Assembly (NCBI GenBank): GCA_020352215.1
Contig: CP070675.1
Location: forward strand, 5,473,017-5,537,016
Source of the DNA: Phycisphaerales bacterium
Lineage (GTDB): Bacteria > Planctomycetota > Phycisphaerae > Sedimentisphaerales > Anaerobacaceae
Reading direction: 5' to 3'
DNA length: 64,000 bases
In this document: one piece after another, positions 9,850 to 18,450 of the stretch
Numbering within the stretch: position 1 is the stretch's first letter
How the letters are laid out: each line of letters starts with the position of its first letter
Translations under genes and position numbers: made by a program
Notes under the pieces: generated by a model
The model's database searches: none
What the model was told of the DNA's origin: nothing
Seen by the model: only the letters and a program-made list of their open reading frames with translations

Positions 9850-10289
9850 ATTTGCCTTGAATTTCGACGGTCGAACGCGGATTCTGCAGGTCACACCTCC
9901 GATATCGCCCGTTTCATAGAGAGCGATACCGCCGATGGCAACTGGTTCACGCACGTATCAACGTTGCGGTAACTGACAACGGCGCGGCTGGCCGCTAATC
10001 TCGCAGACCGCCATCACAGATGACAGTTGGTGCCGAGTAGGACTCACCTGGGACGGTTCGGACAAGGTTCTCTATGTCGACGACGTTGAAGTAGCCGGGG
10101 ATAAGCAGCCGGGCTTGGCAGGCTCCGAAGGCGGTCTGTACATCGGCACCGGAAGCAATCTGGAGGCTGGGAGCTGCTGGTCCGGCCTGATCGACGACGT
10201 CCGTATCCACGATCGGGCACTGACGCCCTGAAGTCGGCTTCTGCGATCTGAAGGAGTTGGCTGAGAACTGGCTGGCTTCCGTTGAGTAG
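9850..10289 (+). pseudogene. Decayed LamG plus dockerin-like gene remnant
   Basis: No intact frame exists, but pieces of a LamG (concanavalin-like) domain can be read in shifting plus-strand frames. They are ALNFDG near 9855, SDTADGNWFTHV near 9922-9957, then DDSWCRVGLTWDG, KVLYVDDVEVAG and SGLIDDVRIHDRALTP, ending in a stop at 10229-10231. In another frame, 10233-10289 reads VGFCDLKELAENWLASVE then stop, which matches the second half of the dockerin-like repeat seen intact at the end of the 27860-29392 gene. Frameshifts and internal stops mark this as a relic of a secreted LamG-dockerin protein. Confidence 0.7.
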
Positions 10290-10458
10290 CTCAGCGCCGT
10301 CGGTTCACGCCAAGCACCCTGAGCCCGCCTGAAGACGCGATTTGCGGGCCAGCGTGGTCGAAGGCAAATTCAAAGGCGTTCTTGACCCGGTTTCTCATTT
10401 CGTCTTTAATGGCGGCTCGCCGCGAACACAGAATTCGAATTGGAAAGGTCAAGTGAAG

Positions 10459-11649
10459 ATGAAGATCAGCAAAAGAGCCCAAGAAGTGCCGCCGTCGGCG
10501 ACTATAGCAGTTACAGCTCGGGCGCAGGAATTGAAGGCGCAGGGGGTGGACGTCGTCGGATTCGGGGCGGGTGCACCGGATTTCGATACGCCCGAGTACA
10601 TCAAAGAGGCGGCCATTAAATCGCTCAAGGCGGGCCAGACGAAATACACCCCGGCGGCCGGCATAGTCGAGCTGCGCACCGCGATTGCCAATAAGCTCAA
10701 GAACGAGAACGGCCTCGAGTATGATCCGGCCCAGGTCATCGTCAACATAGGTGGCAAGCACTCGGTCTATGAGGCGATGCAGGCCGTGCTCGATCCGGGC
10801 GACGAGGTGATTCTACCGACCCCGTATTGGGTGACATATCCCGAGACGGTGAAGCTCGCTGGCGCGATTCCGAAGGTGGTTCAGACCGACAAGTCCACGG
10901 GTTACAAAATCACGCCGGCCCAGCTAAAGGACGCCATCAACGAGAAGACCGCCATGCTTGTGCTAAATTCGCCCAACAATCCAGGCGGCTTTACATATAC
11001 ACCCGAAGAGCTGAGGGCCGTTGCCAAGGCGCTTGAAGGGACAAATGTGTGGGTGCTCTCCGATGAGATATATGAGAAGCTGATCTACGGCGATACGAAA
11101 TTTATCAGTTTTGCGACGCTGAGTGACGATGCCTGCAGCCGGACTCTGACACTCAACGGTTTTAGCAAGACGTTCTCCATGACGGGCTGGCGTCTGGGAT
11201 ATACCGCGGGGCCAATAGATGCGATAAAGGCCATGGGGCGTCTTCAGTCACACATGACCTCGAACGCAGTGACATTTGGGCAATACGCTGCAATTGAGGC
11301 CCTGGGCGCACCGGCTGCGGAGGCTATCGAGACGATGCGGGTCGAATTCGAGCGCCGCGGCAAGTATATGGCCAAGCGGCTCAACAGCATAGACGGCGTC
11401 GAATGCGCCGAGTCGACCGGCGCTTTCTATTGCTTCCCCGATGTCTCGAGCCATTACGGCCGGACCATCGGCGGCGCCAAAATCGCCGGGAGCATGGAGT
11501 TTGCAGAGGCGCTCTTGGACCAGGCTAACGTTGCACTCGTCCCGGGCTTGCCGTTCGGCTGTGACGAGAACGTTCGGCTGAGCTTCGCTTGCTCACTCGA
11601 ACAGATCACGAAGGGGTTAGATAGACTCCAGGAATGGCTGTCCAAATAG
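10459..11649 (+). CDS. Pyridoxal-phosphate aspartate-type aminotransferase
   Basis: The product is 396 aa from ATG 10459 (a GTG two codons earlier is possible; AAAGG lies upstream of both). It is a class I/II aminotransferase of the aspartate/prephenate Igamma type, cytoplasmic, transferring an amino group between aspartate and 2-oxoglutarate or a related pair. Visible signatures are GFGAGAPDFDTP near the N terminus, SPNNPGG at 171-177 for the substrate carboxylate, Asp202 in LSDEIYE for the pyridine nitrogen, and the PLP lysine Lys237 in GFSKTFSMTGWRLGY. The length is normal for the family. It stands alone after a decayed gene and before a sigma-factor gene. Substrate (aspartate versus prephenate) is not settled by sequence alone. 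Confidence 0.9.
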   Translation: MKISKRAQEVPPSATIAVTARAQELKAQGVDVVGFGAGAPDFDTPEYIKEAAIKSLKAGQTKYTPAAGIVELRTAIANKLKNENGLEYDPAQVIVNIGGKHSVYEAMQAVLDPGDEVILPTPYWVTYPETVKLAGAIPKVVQTDKSTGYKITPAQLKDAINEKTAMLVLNSPNNPGGFTYTPEELRAVAKALEGTNVWVLSDEIYEKLIYGDTKFISFATLSDDACSRTLTLNGFSKTFSMTGWRLGYTAGPIDAIKAMGRLQSHMTSNAVTFGQYAAIEALGAPAAEAIETMRVEFERRGKYMAKRLNSIDGVECAESTGAFYCFPDVSSHYGRTIGGAKIAGSMEFAEALLDQANVALVPGLPFGCDENVRLSFACSLEQITKGLDRLQEWLSK

Positions 11650-11809
11650 AGGTCAAGAAGTGCCGTCAGTGATGCTTGCAGGCGGTTGTTCTTGGCGGAA
11701 GGGCTGTGCATTTTTTCGGGTTTTATCGCCAACACCTGAGACTAAGTCAGCGTCTAATCTTTGTGAGAAATCGTGGGACTATAGCCTGTGGTCCAGTTCG
11801 GAGACGTAT

Positions 11810-12367
11810 GTGCGACGAATATCGGAGCGGCAGAAGTTAAAGGGTGTTCGTCAAGGGCAGCGAGAGGCCTGTGAGGAAGTGGTGTGTCAACATTACAGGT
11901 CAATATATCGCTTCATGGCGTACATGAGCGGCGATGCCGGTCTTGCCGAGGACCTGACTCAGGAGACCTTCACCGCTGCCTGGGCAAACATTGGTAGTTA
12001 TAAAGGGCGAGCATCGATAGGGACATGGTTACACAAGATTGCCTATCACAAGTTCATCGACTCGGGACGCAGGCTCGAACGCCGCGCCGCATTGGTGGCC
12101 GGACTTCAAAAGGAGAATTCTTCTGAGCAAGAGGCATTTAATCCGTTACACCGGCTCACGATGAATGAACACTGGCGTATTCTGTACGAAGCGATGCGAA
12201 AGCTAGAGGCACCTGAGTACACGAGCATTGTGCTTCACTATATTCAGGATTTGAGCTTTCGCGAGATGGGCAAGGTGCTGGACGAGCCCGTGGGGACGGT
12301 GAAGTGGCGGACGAGCCGGGCACTGGCGAGACTAAAGGGATTCTTGACTGGCAGGATAGAACAATGA
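11810..12367 (+). CDS. ECF-type RNA polymerase sigma factor
   Basis: About 185 aa. The GTG at 11810 is chosen because GGAG at 11800-11803 lies six bases upstream; an upstream-extended frame from 11660 has no sigma-like sequence. Region 2 is seen in YRFMAYMSGDAGLAEDLTQETF and in WLHKIAYHKFID. Region 4 is a helix-turn-helix with LHYIQDLSFREMGKVLDEPVGTVKWRTSRALARLK. ECF factors redirect RNA polymerase to a small regulon and are usually held by a membrane anti-sigma factor. The next gene overlaps this one by ATGA and encodes a one-helix protein, which fits that arrangement. Confidence 0.9.
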   Translation: MRRISERQKLKGVRQGQREACEEVVCQHYRSIYRFMAYMSGDAGLAEDLTQETFTAAWANIGSYKGRASIGTWLHKIAYHKFIDSGRRLERRAALVAGLQKENSSEQEAFNPLHRLTMNEHWRILYEAMRKLEAPEYTSIVLHYIQDLSFREMGKVLDEPVGTVKWRTSRALARLKGFLTGRIEQ

Positions 12368-12732
12368 CAGCAAATCGAAACCAGAAATGGGAAGACATAA
12401 CGCCGGAGTCACTTGGGGCCCAGCTGCGCAGTCTGCCCGAGCTTGAAGTTCCCGGGGCACTTGAGGCGAAGATATTGTCGGGGATTCCGAATAGCCCGAC
12501 AGGGAGTCGAGGGCATGGCCTTCAGTGGTGGCCTCGGGTTTGGGGTCTGGGGATAGCGACCGCTGCGATCCTGATTTTGGCCTTGATGTTTGTCTCGGAC
12601 TCCGGCCCATCCGTGTCATCGCACACGTTTATTGCGGATCTGAACGATAGACCTGCTCATCACGTGCTCTCCGACCAAAACAGCCTGCTTATCGAGGACA
12701 CCAACGCCGTTACCTCTGCTGGCCAAAAGTAA
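12364..12732 (+). CDS. Single-pass membrane protein, candidate anti-sigma factor
   Basis: The product is 122 aa, starting at an ATG that overlaps the sigma-factor stop (ATGA), so translation is probably coupled. Residues ~1-55 are soluble (EDITPESLGAQLRSLPELEVPGALEAKILSGIP) and would face the cytoplasm. One hydrophobic helix follows (VWGLGIATAAILILALMFVS, about 60-80), then a short polar tail on the far side. The layout is that of an ECF anti-sigma factor, but the zinc-binding HxxxCxxC motif is missing and I do not recognise a family. The role is inferred from position and topology only. Confidence 0.65.
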   Translation: MTANRNQKWEDITPESLGAQLRSLPELEVPGALEAKILSGIPNSPTGSRGHGLQWWPRVWGLGIATAAILILALMFVSDSGPSVSSHTFIADLNDRPAHHVLSDQNSLLIEDTNAVTSAGQK

Positions 12733-12836
12733 GCCAAGGTGAAGTCATAGCATGAACCGGGAGGTGAAGTACGCCTTGGCTCCGCAGCGCACCCTTGCCT
12801 GTTTTTGGGGAAAGTATTAGATTTTCGGTCCTATAG

Positions 12837-12865
12837 TTGACGATATACCGTGTAGTGTCTTCGAT
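12837..12865 (+). promoter_or_regulatory. Possible sigma-70-like promoter before the 12882 gene
   Basis: TTGACG at 12837-12842 is followed after 17 bases by TTCGAT at 12860-12865. The -35 is a good match to TTGACA; the -10 matches TATAAT at only three of six positions. A transcript would begin shortly before the ATG at 12882. Confidence 0.25.
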
Positions 12866-12881
12866 TTAAGGCAAAAAACGA

Positions 12882-13253
12882 ATGGTAGATGAAGAAACTA
12901 TGAATGAAGTATCTGTCGAGGCAGAAAACGAAACGCCGAGGATTTCGAAACTGGCGATCGCATCCACCGTCTTTGGATTGTTTGGCCCTTTCTACTGCGG
13001 GGCCATGTGGATACTGTCGCTAAACGATTTCTTCGCTATCCCTAGTGCCCATGTAGTGGCCCTTTTTGCCTGTGGGGGGGCCTGGATATTGGGGATTTTG
13101 CTTGGAAAGAAATCGCTTGAACAGATAGAAAATAGCGAAGGGCAACTGATCGGAAGAGAGTATGCCGTCGTAGGAGTCGTCATCTCTACCGCATGGATGC
13201 TCTTAATTCTTGTTGTTGTACTCTTGCCCGCACTTCATAGCGTAAATAGCTGA
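12882..13253 (+). CDS. Small DUF4190-like membrane protein
   Basis: The product is 123 aa with a charged N-terminal tail of about 25 residues and hydrophobic segments near 27-45, 55-75 and 94-115. The last segments are joined by a GKKSLEQIENSEGQLIGREYAVVGVVIS stretch. That pattern (a hydrophobic pair around a short polar G-x-x-A/S-x-x-x-I loop) resembles DUF4190 proteins, small membrane proteins of unknown function often fused to or near sigma-factor or signalling genes. The second in-frame ATG at 12900 is an alternative start. It lies between the sigma/anti-sigma pair and the GT-C-like gene. No function can be assigned. Confidence 0.7.
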   Translation: MVDEETMNEVSVEAENETPRISKLAIASTVFGLFGPFYCGAMWILSLNDFFAIPSAHVVALFACGGAWILGILLGKKSLEQIENSEGQLIGREYAVVGVVISTAWMLLILVVVLLPALHSVNS

Positions 13254-13299
13254 ATGTTACCTCTCAAGAGGTCTTCAAGGGATCGGATAGAACAAAGAC

Positions 13300-15699
13300 A
13301 TGGCTAAGTCAGTGAACAGGAAAAGACCCACTACAGCGTCGGTACCGCGTGCCCAAGACCCAGCTGAGCTCGAACCAGTGGCCGAGGAAAAGAAACAGAA
13401 GGCTTTGTCCGGTTGGCCCATGATTATCGGCTGGCTTGCGATGCTTGTCTTTGCCTTGCACGCCTGTACGCACATGGTTGCCGCCGGCGATACGTGGGTG
13501 GCCATGGCTTGTGGCCGGCATTTCGTCAATCACGGAGTGGACACGGTGGAGCCTTTCAGCGCAAATTCCCACAAGCCGGGCCCCACAGAAGAGGAAGTCA
13601 GCACCTGGCCCGGATGGGCGCAATGGATTACCGACACGGTCGGCATTGAGACGGTCGGGCGCGTGCATCCTACCGGTTGGGTCAACCAGAACTGGCTCAC
13701 GCACGTTATCTTCTATTGGCTGAGCACCACGTTAGGCTCCGAGGACAAGCCTTTCTTTGACGCGTTGATCTATTGGAAGTTTGCGATCTACATATTGAGC
13801 GTCATCTGCGTCTATTACACCGGTCGAATATTGGGTGCTCACCCTGCCCTGTCGGCCGCGTTTGCTTGCTTTGCGATGTTCATAGCTCGTTCGTTTCTCG
13901 ATGTTAGGCCGGCTGGGTTCTCAAATCTGCTGGTGGCTGTTTTTCTGTTCATCCTTGTCTTGGCGACCTATCGCAACGTTCTCTACATCTGGCTTATCGT
14001 TCCGCTGGCGGTTTTCTGGTGCAATGTCCACGGTGGATACGTCTATGTGTTCATAATGCTTATCTCGTTCCTGGCCTTGAACCTTCTGACGAGCATTTCA
14101 AAGAACAAGTTTCGTTCTATCGGCCTGAGGGGCATTTGCCACACTTGCGGCGCCACCTTTGCCGCTTTGTTAGCTGTTCTGCTGTTCAACCCCTTTCATT
14201 TGACAAATCTGACTCACACCTTCGTAATCAGCGTCAGCGAACATGCCGAGCGCTGGCGTGACATACACGAATGGCATCCTGCCTTCGATTGGGAGAATCC
14301 GGTTGGGACAGCCGTACCTTTTCTGGTGATGTACATAATCGCCTGGGTGGCTCTTGCGGTCTGGGTTCTGGCTCGCGTGGTAACGTCCCGGTCTGCCGAT
14401 CAGGGCCGTAAACGGAAGAAGGCAGCATCTTCCGATCAATATGAGTGGCCGAAGGTCGATTTGCCGTTGATGGCCATCGCTGCCCTGACCATCTACATGG
14501 CCGTTCGCTCTCGCCGATTCATACCGATTGCCGCCTTTGCGGCCTGCCCGGTCATCTCGATGCTCGTCGATCAGATCATCCGCGCAATCTCAGCCACCAT
14601 AAACTATCACAAGCACAGGAGCCTGGCTGTCCCGCAAATGCCCCGGCAGCTGCAGTTTGTCTTCATCGTCGTCGGAGCGGCCGTGACACTGTTTTTGGGC
14701 ACGTGGTGGGGCGCAAGATTCAAACTCGTGTATCTCGACGCATGGCCGGCCGACCCGAAACTGAGTTCAATTTTTATGCGGATGACCGCGTCCGATGCCA
14801 AGCCCTTCAATGCCATGAAGTTCGTCAAGATGAACAAGCTAAAGGGCAAAATGTTCAACTATTGGACCGAGGGCGGCTGCATCGCCTGGGGCCAGGAGCC
14901 CGACCCTAACACCGGCAAAACACCCCTGCAACTGTTCATGGATGGCAGGGCTCAGGCGGCCTATGATCGCAGGGCTTTTGACCTCTGGAGTCATATCATC
15001 TCCGGCGGTCCAACCGTCGCTGCTGCACGCACAAGGCAGCGCGGGTTGACCGCCGATGATTACCAGGAAATCGGTCGGTGGGTGGGCGAGCGGTTAGAGG
15101 CTCGCGACGTCTGGGTGGTCCTGATGCCGGCGCTGCAATTCCACAATCCATTCACACGCGGGCTCGAACGAAATCCGAAGTGGCCCGTCGTTTTCTTCAA
15201 CAACAAGCAGAAACTGTTCGTGAATTACACAACGCCTCAGGGTAAGGCACTGTTCGACGGAATCGGGACCGGCCGAACCCTCTATCCGGACGAATTCACG
15301 AGGAATCTGATCATCGGCCATAACTTGCTGGCTTACGGCAGCAGAGAAGACACTGAGAGAAAGAGAAGGGGACTTGATGCAGTCGTTACGGCCTTCAACA
15401 TGAACCCGTCACCAGCCCCCATGCTCGAGATAATTCTTGTCGCTCCGATGATTTCGGAGCTGAAACCGCTTGTCAGGAGTTTCTGCAAGAACTATTATGA
15501 AAGATTCTCCAAAGAAATGAACGATCTGATGAAACAGGACGGTTACCGTCTCAGGCTTGAGGCGGCACGCTTGGCCTGCGTTCATCTGCAGAAGGTAGCC
15601 CAGGAACAGAGAGATACGAAACTCGCGGCATACTACGCGGCGGAAAGGAATAAGTTGCTGGCCGAGCGAGTCAAGATGTCCCAGGAAAAAAGGTGGTGA
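13300..15699 (+). CDS. Multi-pass membrane protein, GT-C glycosyltransferase-like
   Basis: The product is 799 aa. A basic N terminus is followed by a membrane segment (WPMIIGWLAMLVFALHACTHM) and then a long periplasmic loop with GDTWVAMACGRHFVNHG, an acidic residue in the position typical of GT-C enzymes, and WVNQNWLTHVIFYW. Six to nine further hydrophobic helices run to about residue 470, including LLVAVFLFILVLATY and VFWCNVHGGYVYVF. The C-terminal ~330 residues are soluble. GT-C proteins use polyprenyl-phosphate sugars, and the gene directly downstream is a polyprenol-phosphate-type GT2 that could make such a donor. The two are 3 bp apart, so they are very likely translated together. The exact family is not recognised. 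Confidence 0.65.
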   Translation: MAKSVNRKRPTTASVPRAQDPAELEPVAEEKKQKALSGWPMIIGWLAMLVFALHACTHMVAAGDTWVAMACGRHFVNHGVDTVEPFSANSHKPGPTEEEVSTWPGWAQWITDTVGIETVGRVHPTGWVNQNWLTHVIFYWLSTTLGSEDKPFFDALIYWKFAIYILSVICVYYTGRILGAHPALSAAFACFAMFIARSFLDVRPAGFSNLLVAVFLFILVLATYRNVLYIWLIVPLAVFWCNVHGGYVYVFIMLISFLALNLLTSISKNKFRSIGLRGICHTCGATFAALLAVLLFNPFHLTNLTHTFVISVSEHAERWRDIHEWHPAFDWENPVGTAVPFLVMYIIAWVALAVWVLARVVTSRSADQGRKRKKAASSDQYEWPKVDLPLMAIAALTIYMAVRSRRFIPIAAFAACPVISMLVDQIIRAISATINYHKHRSLAVPQMPRQLQFVFIVVGAAVTLFLGTWWGARFKLVYLDAWPADPKLSSIFMRMTASDAKPFNAMKFVKMNKLKGKMFNYWTEGGCIAWGQEPDPNTGKTPLQLFMDGRAQAAYDRRAFDLWSHIISGGPTVAAARTRQRGLTADDYQEIGRWVGERLEARDVWVVLMPALQFHNPFTRGLERNPKWPVVFFNNKQKLFVNYTTPQGKALFDGIGTGRTLYPDEFTRNLIIGHNLLAYGSREDTERKRRGLDAVVTAFNMNPSPAPMLEIILVAPMISELKPLVRSFCKNYYERFSKEMNDLMKQDGYRLRLEAARLACVHLQKVAQEQRDTKLAAYYAAERNKLLAERVKMSQEKRW

Positions 15700-15702
15700 T
15701 CT

Positions 15703-16449
15703 GTGACAGATGATTGCTCACCTGCAAATCCGGTAGATCGAAACGCAAACGTGCCTGTTTCCATCAGCGTCTTCTTCCCCTGTCATAACGAGCAAGCCAA
15801 CGTCGGAAGGGTAGCGGAACAGGCGCTTGAAGTCTTAACCCAGCTCGGCGGCGACTTTGAAGTGATTATCGTTGATGACGGTAGCTCCGACGATACCGGC
15901 AAGATAGCCGATGAGATCGCCGGACGGGATGGCAGGGTTAAGGTCGTGCACCATCACTCCAATCTTGGCTACGGCGCGGCTTTGCAGTCCGGTTTCAAGG
16001 CGGCCGGCAAGGAACTCGTCTTCTACACCGACGGGGACGGTCAGTTTGACATCGGCGAGATGCCCCCCTTGTTGGACCTGATGAATCAATATGACATTGT
16101 GAGCTGTTACCGGCTCAACCGCCGCGACTCTCTCGTGCGAAAGGTAAACGGCTGGTGTTGGACAAGGCTTGTTTCATTGCTGTTCGGCATGAAGATACGC
16201 GACATAGATTGTGCCTTCAAGCTGTACAAGAGGGAGATCTTTGACAATATCAAGCTGTCCAGCGGGGGGGCCTTGATTGATGCCGAGATCCTCGCCCGCG
16301 CTAAACGCAAAGGCTATAGAATCACGCAAACCGGTGTACACCATTATCCCCGAACTGCGGGCGAGCAGTCCGGGGCAAGCCTGCGGGTCATCGCACGTGC
16401 CTTCAAGGAACTGTTCAAGTTGTACCGCCAGATCCGCAGCAACTCTTGA
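15703..16449 (+). CDS. Family 2 glycosyltransferase (polyprenol-phosphate sugar synthase type)
   Basis: The product is 248 aa from a GTG at 15703, preceded by AGGTGGTGAT overlapping the end of the previous gene. GT-A hallmarks are IIVDDGSSDDT for nucleotide-sugar binding and FYTDGDGQFD, which carries the metal-binding acidic residues. The region DCAFKLYKREIF resembles DPM1/DolP-mannose synthases and related undecaprenyl-phosphate glycosyltransferases. No C-terminal membrane helices are present, so the protein is probably peripheral on the cytoplasmic face. It would load a sugar onto a lipid phosphate for the GT-C-like protein encoded just upstream. That coupling is inferred from adjacency and family pairing. 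Confidence 0.85.
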   Translation: MTDDCSPANPVDRNANVPVSISVFFPCHNEQANVGRVAEQALEVLTQLGGDFEVIIVDDGSSDDTGKIADEIAGRDGRVKVVHHHSNLGYGAALQSGFKAAGKELVFYTDGDGQFDIGEMPPLLDLMNQYDIVSCYRLNRRDSLVRKVNGWCWTRLVSLLFGMKIRDIDCAFKLYKREIFDNIKLSSGGALIDAEILARAKRKGYRITQTGVHHYPRTAGEQSGASLRVIARAFKELFKLYRQIRSNS

Positions 16450-16477
16450 CTATTCGTGCCGAACCTGGCAACATTGC

Positions 16478-18418
16478 ATGCCAAGAATGAACAAACGCAA
16501 GGTCAATCTGTTTATATATGGCTCGCTGCGCGACCGACGAATATTCCAATCGGTCGGCGGTCTCAGTTTCGCCAGGAAGGCCTCCAGAATTGATGAAAGA
16601 ACGCTGTTTGCCGAGCCCGCCCTGTTGCCTGGCTACCGAAGACTCAGCCCGGATAATGTCTATTTCTATGCCGTCGCGGCCCCATCTTCAAGGATCGAGG
16701 GATTCATAATCTACGATGTGCCGCTGACGGCGATGGCTGAGATCGACAGGTACGAAGGCAAACGCTATGAGCGAGAAGTCGTGCAAGTAAACACCGCAAA
16801 TGGTCCCGTAGAGGCCCACGCATACTTGGTGACGCACGAGTCGATGCAGAAGCATTTCGGTGACAGGTTCCACGTTAATCTCATCCACGAACTATGGCTG
16901 CGAAAGCGCATCGAGAGATTTATCAAAAGACGTACGCGCCCTGGCGAGCGGACCGCCGACGCTGAGGTCGAGCGCCAGGCCGAAAGGCAGCTGCTCGGAA
17001 CCACAGAACGTGACCTGGTGATGAGTCACTATCATACGGATGCTGTTAGTGATTACTATCTTGAACATGAACTTGACCGCCCTCGGCCAAGCATTCGACA
17101 TCTGTACGAGGATCCAGGGGCCAAACCTTTCGTGAAAAACTATCTGACCTTGGTCATCAAGCAAGCTCTGCTCAACCAGCTCGACGAGCAGATCCAATCA
17201 ACGTACCGGTTCGAGCTCGAGCACATGCGCAGCTCCGAGCGCTATTTTGCCCGGTCGGTCAGCTTGCTTGTGGCCCTGCAAATGATAAATGCGAACCGCT
17301 CCGCCGTTGCCTTGGTCGTCGAGCAAGGTCTTCAGACAGTCCCGCGCGATGATTCCGATCTGTTTGACTATGTAAAGTATGCGGTGCGGGCGGGCAGAAG
17401 TATGTTCGATGACCGGATCGTCCGGGCCAACTTGGCTCGCATTCGGTCCAACGCACAGGCCGGATTGGTTCCGCTCGGATGCGAGGTTGAGCTGAGCAAT
17501 CTCGGCTACGCCGCTGTTGAGCCGCGGAGAAGCGCCGTCAACGCGTTCGATCCGGTGTACGATGGGTTCAAGTATTTTCACGATTTTCGCCTGGACGTGT
17601 TGTCCTGGAAGCTCGGAGGATACGTTGACGACCACTCCGGCTCGACAGACTTGGCTGGTCGATCTGGTTTCTTGGAGCTTGCGCCCGGCAGACTAAACAT
17701 AGCGGGCGAATTATCTCGGCCGGCCACCCCGGACCCTTGGCTTCTCAACCAGTTGATACACGAGATCGCTGCCTTCTATGACGTTCGGCCGCACAGTTTG
17801 CACCTGTCCTTCCAGCTTCGCAGAAACCAAATTGGCAACCAGCGGATCTTGCCACTGGGATTTGTCAAGTGCCTCCTTGTGCTCGGTGGGGCACCTGAGC
17901 TTAAGGGTGCCGGGAGATTGTGGGTTTCGAGAATGGGCTATGACGAGATCACGCAATACGGCTACGGTGAGGAACTCGTCTTTGCCAGGACTAACAAACG
18001 CAGGTGGTATCTCGGTGGGGACGAAATTGCGAATAAGCCGCCCTCGCAGGCGACAACATATGTTCAACAATACAAGTTCATCAGATTGGACAAGAGGGCC
18101 AACTATGAACCGCTCATCCTTTGCCTCAAAGGTCTGCAGCTCGAATACAATCCCGGTGACTATCTGAGCTCTGAACAGCTGAGAAACAGCCCCAGACTTC
18201 GGCGAGTGTACGACGAACTCAAGCAGTGGGCTGCTAAGCCGACAGAAATCAGCCCACAGACCATCAGCAGATTTGTCAAGACCGTCCAGGCCGGTCTGAT
18301 GAATGAAGGACGCCGCCGTCCCGTCCATAAACTGCACTACATCGACTGGGCACTCACCGCCGTAGACGTGCAACTGCGAATGTTCAACCAGCAACTCAGA
18401 TCGCTCAACTCTTCTTAG
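16478..18418 (+). CDS. Gamma-glutamylcyclotransferase-like domain fused to amidoligase-like domain
   Basis: About 646 aa from ATG 16478 (ATG 16487 is equally possible; neither has a clear ribosome site, and an upstream extension reads as the shadow of the GT2 gene). Residues ~8-135 are an AIG2/GGCT-like fold: LFIYGSLRD near the start, PGYRRL, then IEGFIIYDVPLTAMAEIDRYEGKRYE. A charged linker follows. From about residue 330 the sequence resembles GCS/GS-fold amidoligases: LGCEVELS near 331-338, DDHSGSTD near 382-389, a strand with ELSRPATP, and SLHLSFQL near 440 where the family has a histidine-rich GLHVHV-type motif. Known relatives form or reshape amide bonds to glutamate. The N-terminal call is firm; the C-terminal call is inference. 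Confidence 0.6.
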   Translation: MPRMNKRKVNLFIYGSLRDRRIFQSVGGLSFARKASRIDERTLFAEPALLPGYRRLSPDNVYFYAVAAPSSRIEGFIIYDVPLTAMAEIDRYEGKRYEREVVQVNTANGPVEAHAYLVTHESMQKHFGDRFHVNLIHELWLRKRIERFIKRRTRPGERTADAEVERQAERQLLGTTERDLVMSHYHTDAVSDYYLEHELDRPRPSIRHLYEDPGAKPFVKNYLTLVIKQALLNQLDEQIQSTYRFELEHMRSSERYFARSVSLLVALQMINANRSAVALVVEQGLQTVPRDDSDLFDYVKYAVRAGRSMFDDRIVRANLARIRSNAQAGLVPLGCEVELSNLGYAAVEPRRSAVNAFDPVYDGFKYFHDFRLDVLSWKLGGYVDDHSGSTDLAGRSGFLELAPGRLNIAGELSRPATPDPWLLNQLIHEIAAFYDVRPHSLHLSFQLRRNQIGNQRILPLGFVKCLLVLGGAPELKGAGRLWVSRMGYDEITQYGYGEELVFARTNKRRWYLGGDEIANKPPSQATTYVQQYKFIRLDKRANYEPLILCLKGLQLEYNPGDYLSSEQLRNSPRLRRVYDELKQWAAKPTEISPQTISRFVKTVQAGLMNEGRRRPVHKLHYIDWALTAVDVQLRMFNQQLRSLNSS

Positions 18419-18450
18419 CCGCCTTGCCCCATCCGGCAGCTGATTGCAGA

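Noticed and set aside
13259..13272. Small inverted repeat ACCTC-TCAA-GAGGT after the DUF4190-like gene
   Set aside because: A five-base stem without a following T run is too weak to call a terminator.
16277..16477. Upstream extension of the cyclotransferase-amidoligase gene
   Set aside because: These codons overlap the conserved C terminus of the GT2 gene in another frame and look like its shadow.
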